The notes under the pieces were generated by a model. It searched no databases and was not told the DNA's origin. It was given only the letters and a program-made list of their open reading frames with translations. A program made the position numbers and the translations under genes. From assembly GCA_049999805.1 (NCBI GenBank), contig JBNGIO010006316.1, forward strand, positions 362,040 through 426,039: a DNA stretch of 64,000 bases. Direction: 5' to 3'. Shown here piece by piece: positions 60,446 through 64,000 of the stretch. This stretch comes from Folioceros fuciformis. Taxonomy: Eukaryota > Anthocerotophyta > Anthocerotopsida > Anthocerotales. Positions within the stretch are counted from its first letter, which is position 1, and the number at the start of each line of letters is the position of its first letter.

Positions 60446-60885
60446 GATCCCCTAAATTAGCAAGGTCGCCCGCATGGGCTATGCTACAACCGTATGAGCT
60501 AAGCTTAGTGGAGATAGGACCTTTTTCATCGCTACGTGATCGGATATTTATACATGAGATGGGGACATGCCAAGAAGTTGGTGTCCTTGCCCAACAACCA
60601 GGGTTGTTGGACCGTTAACTATTCGTTAAAGTTAGTTTTCCCTAAGTAGGATATTTATCCCTTCTCTAGTGGTTGGTTAATCTAGGGTTACTTATCAATT
60701 CATCTTAACGGCTATACAAGTTAGGGTTCGTCTAAAAGTCGTCTTCAATCTGGGTATTTGTTTCATTGCGAAATCTCGTTAGGTACCTTCTGGGTCGGTT
60801 CCTGCTGTCTCGTCCGGCTATGGCTGGAGGCGGCTTCGTTCCCAATAGCTCCACACGCGAACTAGCCATCGTTGCGCGTGTATCA
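60446..60885 (-). repeat. Probable 3' LTR of the Ty3/gypsy element
   Basis: On the minus strand the polypurine tract AGTGGGGGAGAA (60897-60886) is followed directly by TGATACACGCGC, the expected LTR start. A TATAAATA box lies inside at 60552-60545. The far end could not be fixed and is approximate. Confidence 0.5.
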
Positions 60886-60897
60886 TTCTCCCCCACT

Positions 60898-62760
60898 TAA
60901 GCTGTACAGGTCCTCTTGACCGATCTGTCTGGGAGCTTGGGAAGCTTTCATCTGAGCCCACGAGTGAGGGAAGCGATTGCAAAAGGCTGCGGGTTCCCAA
61001 GTCGCAACACTGTCGGGTTCGCCTGTCCAGGCCACGAGGAAGTCCGACACACAGCGAGATCAGAGCTGGAGGTCGCGGCGCTGGAGGATACGATGGGGCT
61101 GGTGAGGGCCAAAACTTGGCGGCTGTGCCAGGGTTTCCGAACCATAGCTGTCTGGAACGGCGGGACTGGCCACGGCGGGACATTGATCAGTGTAGCCGCC
61201 TTGGGTTGGGCTGGGCTGGGCTGAGAAGAAGGGTGTGGATCTAGTCGCTGTTCAGCAGAAGGGTCTGTTGGGTGTGCAGGTTGGGCTGTGGCCGCGGGTG
61301 GCGGGCGGGAGATCACTGGCTTGAGCATGGAGACGTGGAACGTCCTGCAAAGGTGCCAGTCAACGGGGAGGTCGAGCTGGTACGCTTCCGTTTAGCTGGT
61401 AGTCTGTTTCTCATGAGTGAAGTGGCGAAGCATGTCTTCCAGGACCTGGTTTTGTTTCTCTGTTTGCCCGTCTGTTTTTGGATGATATGCTGACGACATG
61501 TTTTGCTTGATGCCCAGGGTTTCCATGAATGTCCTCCAGAATCCTGAGGTGAACTTAGCATCCTGGTCAGAGACGATGTCTTCTACGGCTCCATGCAACC
61601 TGAAGATCTCATGGATGAATACCCCAGCGAGCTTGGATGCTGTGATGGTGGAGGTCACAGGAACAAAATAGCAGGCCTTGGAGAACTTGTCAGTGACCAC
61701 CCAGATACCGTCTTTTCTAGAATGGGTACGTGGCAAGTGGGTGATGAAGTCCATGGCAATTGACCTGAATCGTCCACTTGGAATTTGCAGGGGTAATAAC
61801 AGACTTGGCGTCTTCTGATGGCTGGGCTTGGCTTGCTGGCAAGATTGGCAGGAGCGTACCCATTTGATGCAGTCAGTGCGCATCCCTTCCCAATGGAAGT
61901 TCTCCTTAACTTTGGCATATGTCTTGTCAATGCCCAGGTGACCCAAAATGGGCGAATCATGCATGTCATGCAGGATGGCCTGTTTCACCTCCATGAGCTG
62001 TGAAGGGATGACCAGTCTCCCCTTTCGATACACACAAGCATCCTGGAGGGAATACTGCTGGGTAAGTGTTGTAGGGACCCCCAACTGTGCATCTGTCAAT
62101 AGTTGTTTGTACAGTTGCAACAAGGCTGGGTCATGGGGAATCCCATCCCGGACTAATTGAATTGTTTAGGATTATGTTCTCATGAGGGTGCAGGCACGTC
62201 GACTCAAGGCATCTGAGACCACATTAGTCGAGCCTGACACATACTGGATCTCCAGGTGGTAGTCTGCCAGGGCTTCAGCCCACCGTCGCTGCCGAGCATT
62301 CAAGTTGGGCTGAGAGAAGAAATGCTGCAAGGAGTGATGATATGTGTGACACACCACTTTCTGTCCCAGGAGGTAATGTCATCAAACTTTCAGGGCATGG
62401 GTAATGGCCAGCATTTCCTTATCATGCATTGGATAGTTTAGCTGTGCTCCTTGCAACTTCCTACTTTCATAGGCGATTGCCCTCCCTTGCTGGGATAGAC
62501 CGCCCCTATGGCGTAGTATGACGCATTTGTATGGATTGTATATGGCATGTGAGGACTCTGCCACGGCCAGTACTGGAGCCGAGCCAAGGGCCTGCTTCAG
62601 CTACTCAAAAGCTGCGATGGCCTCTGCTCCTAGCTGTAAGGGCTTGTTTGTGGAATGCCTAAGGGCATCCGTCAGGCGTATAGCAATCATGTTAAAGCCC
62701 TTGATAAAACGCCTATGGAAGCCGGCCATATCAGGGTAGAGATCTGTGCAAAGTAGGATC
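60898..62760 (-). mobile_element. Ty3/gypsy retrotransposon, 5'-truncated, with integrase and chromodomain
   Basis: Reading right to left: the end of reverse transcriptase (AGFHRRFIKGFNMIAIRLTD), RNase H (KCVILRHRGGLSQQGRAIAY, ESRKLQGAQLNYPMHDKEML, ending VVSDALSRRA), then integrase at 62123-61392. The integrase has its HHCC zinc finger (H..H in ILHDMHDSPILGHLG, CQSCQQ) and DDE acids (Asp in AMDFITHL, Asp in IVSDQDAKFTSGFW, Glu in GQTEKQNQ). A chromodomain-like segment (VSDFLVAWTGEP, DSVATWEPAAF) lies at about 60930-61050, just before the polypurine tract, so this is a chromovirus-type element. Gag, protease and most of reverse transcriptase are missing and the integrase C terminus is disrupted, so it cannot move by itself. 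Confidence 0.85.
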
Positions 62761-63321
62761 GAGGACAGTTCTTGTAAAGAAACATGGAATAATTAATTTG
62801 TGGCCGTGAGGCCCTTTTGGGTCGCGTGCGCGTGAAGTGTCGCGGCTGTTCACAAGGCGTGACCCTTAACCGCCATTGGCTACAACGCTACGAAACGCTA
62901 TGGCGTTTCATACCTACGATCGTTCGTTAAATTAATAATTAGCAAATGCCTGACTATTTAAATAGCTAACCCTAGAATACTTGGTATTTTGACTACTCCC
63001 ACTTAGGCAGGCATACATTCATTGAATTTCGAGTTTTGCTTCAGTCCTCGCGCAAGTTACTTTAGCTTCCAGCTGCCATTGTCATGGGCGATGCTCGTTA
63101 TGCACATAGATTGTGCGCTATGGTGAGCACTCAACTGCGCTCCCACTGCAGGTACTATCCATGCTTGTTACTGCTCACACTTTCTTGGTTGTGCACAGAG
63201 CCGTGGTACAGGTGTTCCACCACCATGCCTAGACGCCAGTTCAGGCATAGCTGAAATCCTGAAGACGTGCACGAGTTATTATGCTTGTGCTATGCTGCTT
63301 GTGGAAGTATTTCTTGCTAGC
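62761..63321. other. Stretch between gypsy and copia elements
   Basis: Lies where the 3' LTR of the minus-strand copia element is expected. Contains a palindromic TATA-like CTATTTAAATAG near 62954. No gene seen and LTR ends are not resolved. Confidence 0.4.
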
Positions 63322-64000
63322 TTAGGACCCGACAGTCAGGCCCATAGCCCTACAAAATCTTTCATGCTTGTCTTTAGGTAGCGGTTTTGTGAGGATGTCA
63401 GACACATTTTCATTAGTCAGGACGTATTGCAGGTTAGCCTGCCCTTTTCTAACAACTTGACGTATGAAATGGTGTTTTATTTCAATATGCTTTGTGCGGG
63501 CGTGCTTAACTGGGTTCTTTGTTAATGCTATGGCTGATTGATTGTCACACAAAAGTAGGTGATTGATGCATGCTGAGGTTCACCCAATGAGGCAAGAACC
63601 TCCCTAGCATATACAATATCCTGAGGTGCAGTGGCTGTAGCTGCATACTCAGTGGAGGACAGAGCAACCACCTGTTGCTTCTTGCTATACCATGATATGA
63701 CAGTTGCATCATATTCGTTTGCCCTCAGCAGTAAGCAGTTTGCAGACGTGGACTTCCTTGTGTCAGTGTCCGACGCCCAGTCGGCATCAGAAAAAACAGG
63801 TCAGCAGTAAGTTTTCAGGACGCTTCTTGTACAGCAAGCCCAGTTTTGGTGTGCCCTTTAAGTAACGCATGCCCCTTTGAACTGCTGTCCAGCGAGATGT
63901 GCCATAGCAGGTCGGAAACTGTGCAGTTACTCCCACTGCGTGGGATAGGTCTAGACGTGTCCAGTTCCTACAGTAAATCAAAGAGCAGACAGCTGATCTA
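63322..64000 (-). mobile_element. Ty1/copia retrotransposon, C-terminal RNase H region, cut by window edge
   Basis: Minus strand from the right edge: R..W..VQRGMRYLKGTPKLGLLY in the connection domain, then a stretch with several stops and frame changes (63560-63790), and the RNase H end LLLCDNQSAIALTKNPVKHA, RTKHIEIKHHFIR, VLTNENVSDILTKPLPKDKH before the stop at 63322-63324. It is decayed, and the 5' part lies outside the window. Confidence 0.85.

Overview
Nuclear DNA of a green-lineage (streptophyte) organism, a land plant or close algal relative. The main evidence is a PLS-type pentatricopeptide repeat gene with E/E+ domains and a decayed DYW tail, a calmodulin-type plastid NAD kinase 2, a WUN1/SAG20-type protein, a plant-type SHPRH (SNF2-PHD-RING), a zinc-knuckle TIPIN and a UPL1/2-type HECT ligase. 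Genes are split by many short introns, mostly about 80-300 bp. I cannot name the species from the sequence.

Layout. 1-3.7 kb: 3' end of a PPR gene (+) and a seven-exon YEATS gene (-). 3.7-9.4 kb: gene-poor, with tandem duplications, an unassigned decayed protein and a broken PIF/Harbinger transposase. 9.4-17.1 kb: ORC4, an array of foldback repeats, TIPIN and a WUN1-like gene (all +). 17.1-19.7 kb: repeats without a supportable gene. 19.7-22.4 kb: GH1 beta-glucosidase (+). 22.6-26.0 kb: gene fragments (DDX55/RH18-like helicase, copia reverse transcriptase) and unexplained sequence. 26.0-47.5 kb: compact run of four minus-strand genes, in transcription order UPL1, TVP38/VTT, NADK2 and PDIL5-1-like. 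47.5-48.7 kb: divergent intergenic region to SHPRH (+, 48.7-55.7 kb, interrupted by a 400-N gap). 56.4-58.7 kb: SPRTN-like protease (-), tail to tail with SHPRH. 58.7-64 kb: retroelement remains (LINE-like tail, Ty3/gypsy with chromodomain and 3' LTR, Ty1/copia RNase H).

Most gene models were rebuilt exon by exon by hand; for YEATS, ORC4, TIPIN, PDIL5-1, NADK2, UPL1 and post-gap SHPRH every junction keeps the reading frame. Functionally, four genes act at replication origins or forks: ORC4 loads the helicase, TIPIN protects forks, SHPRH-type ligases extend ubiquitin chains on PCNA and SPRTN removes DNA-protein crosslinks. ORC4 and TIPIN both carry E2F-like sites upstream. The most notable oddities are an AT-hook/HTH extension on the YEATS protein, a frameshifted DYW domain lacking nearly all catalytic residues, three GC-AG introns, three tandem foldback units between ORC4 and TIPIN, and a frame-breaking 31-nt micro-exon in the VTT gene. 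I found no clear case of a wholly new system.
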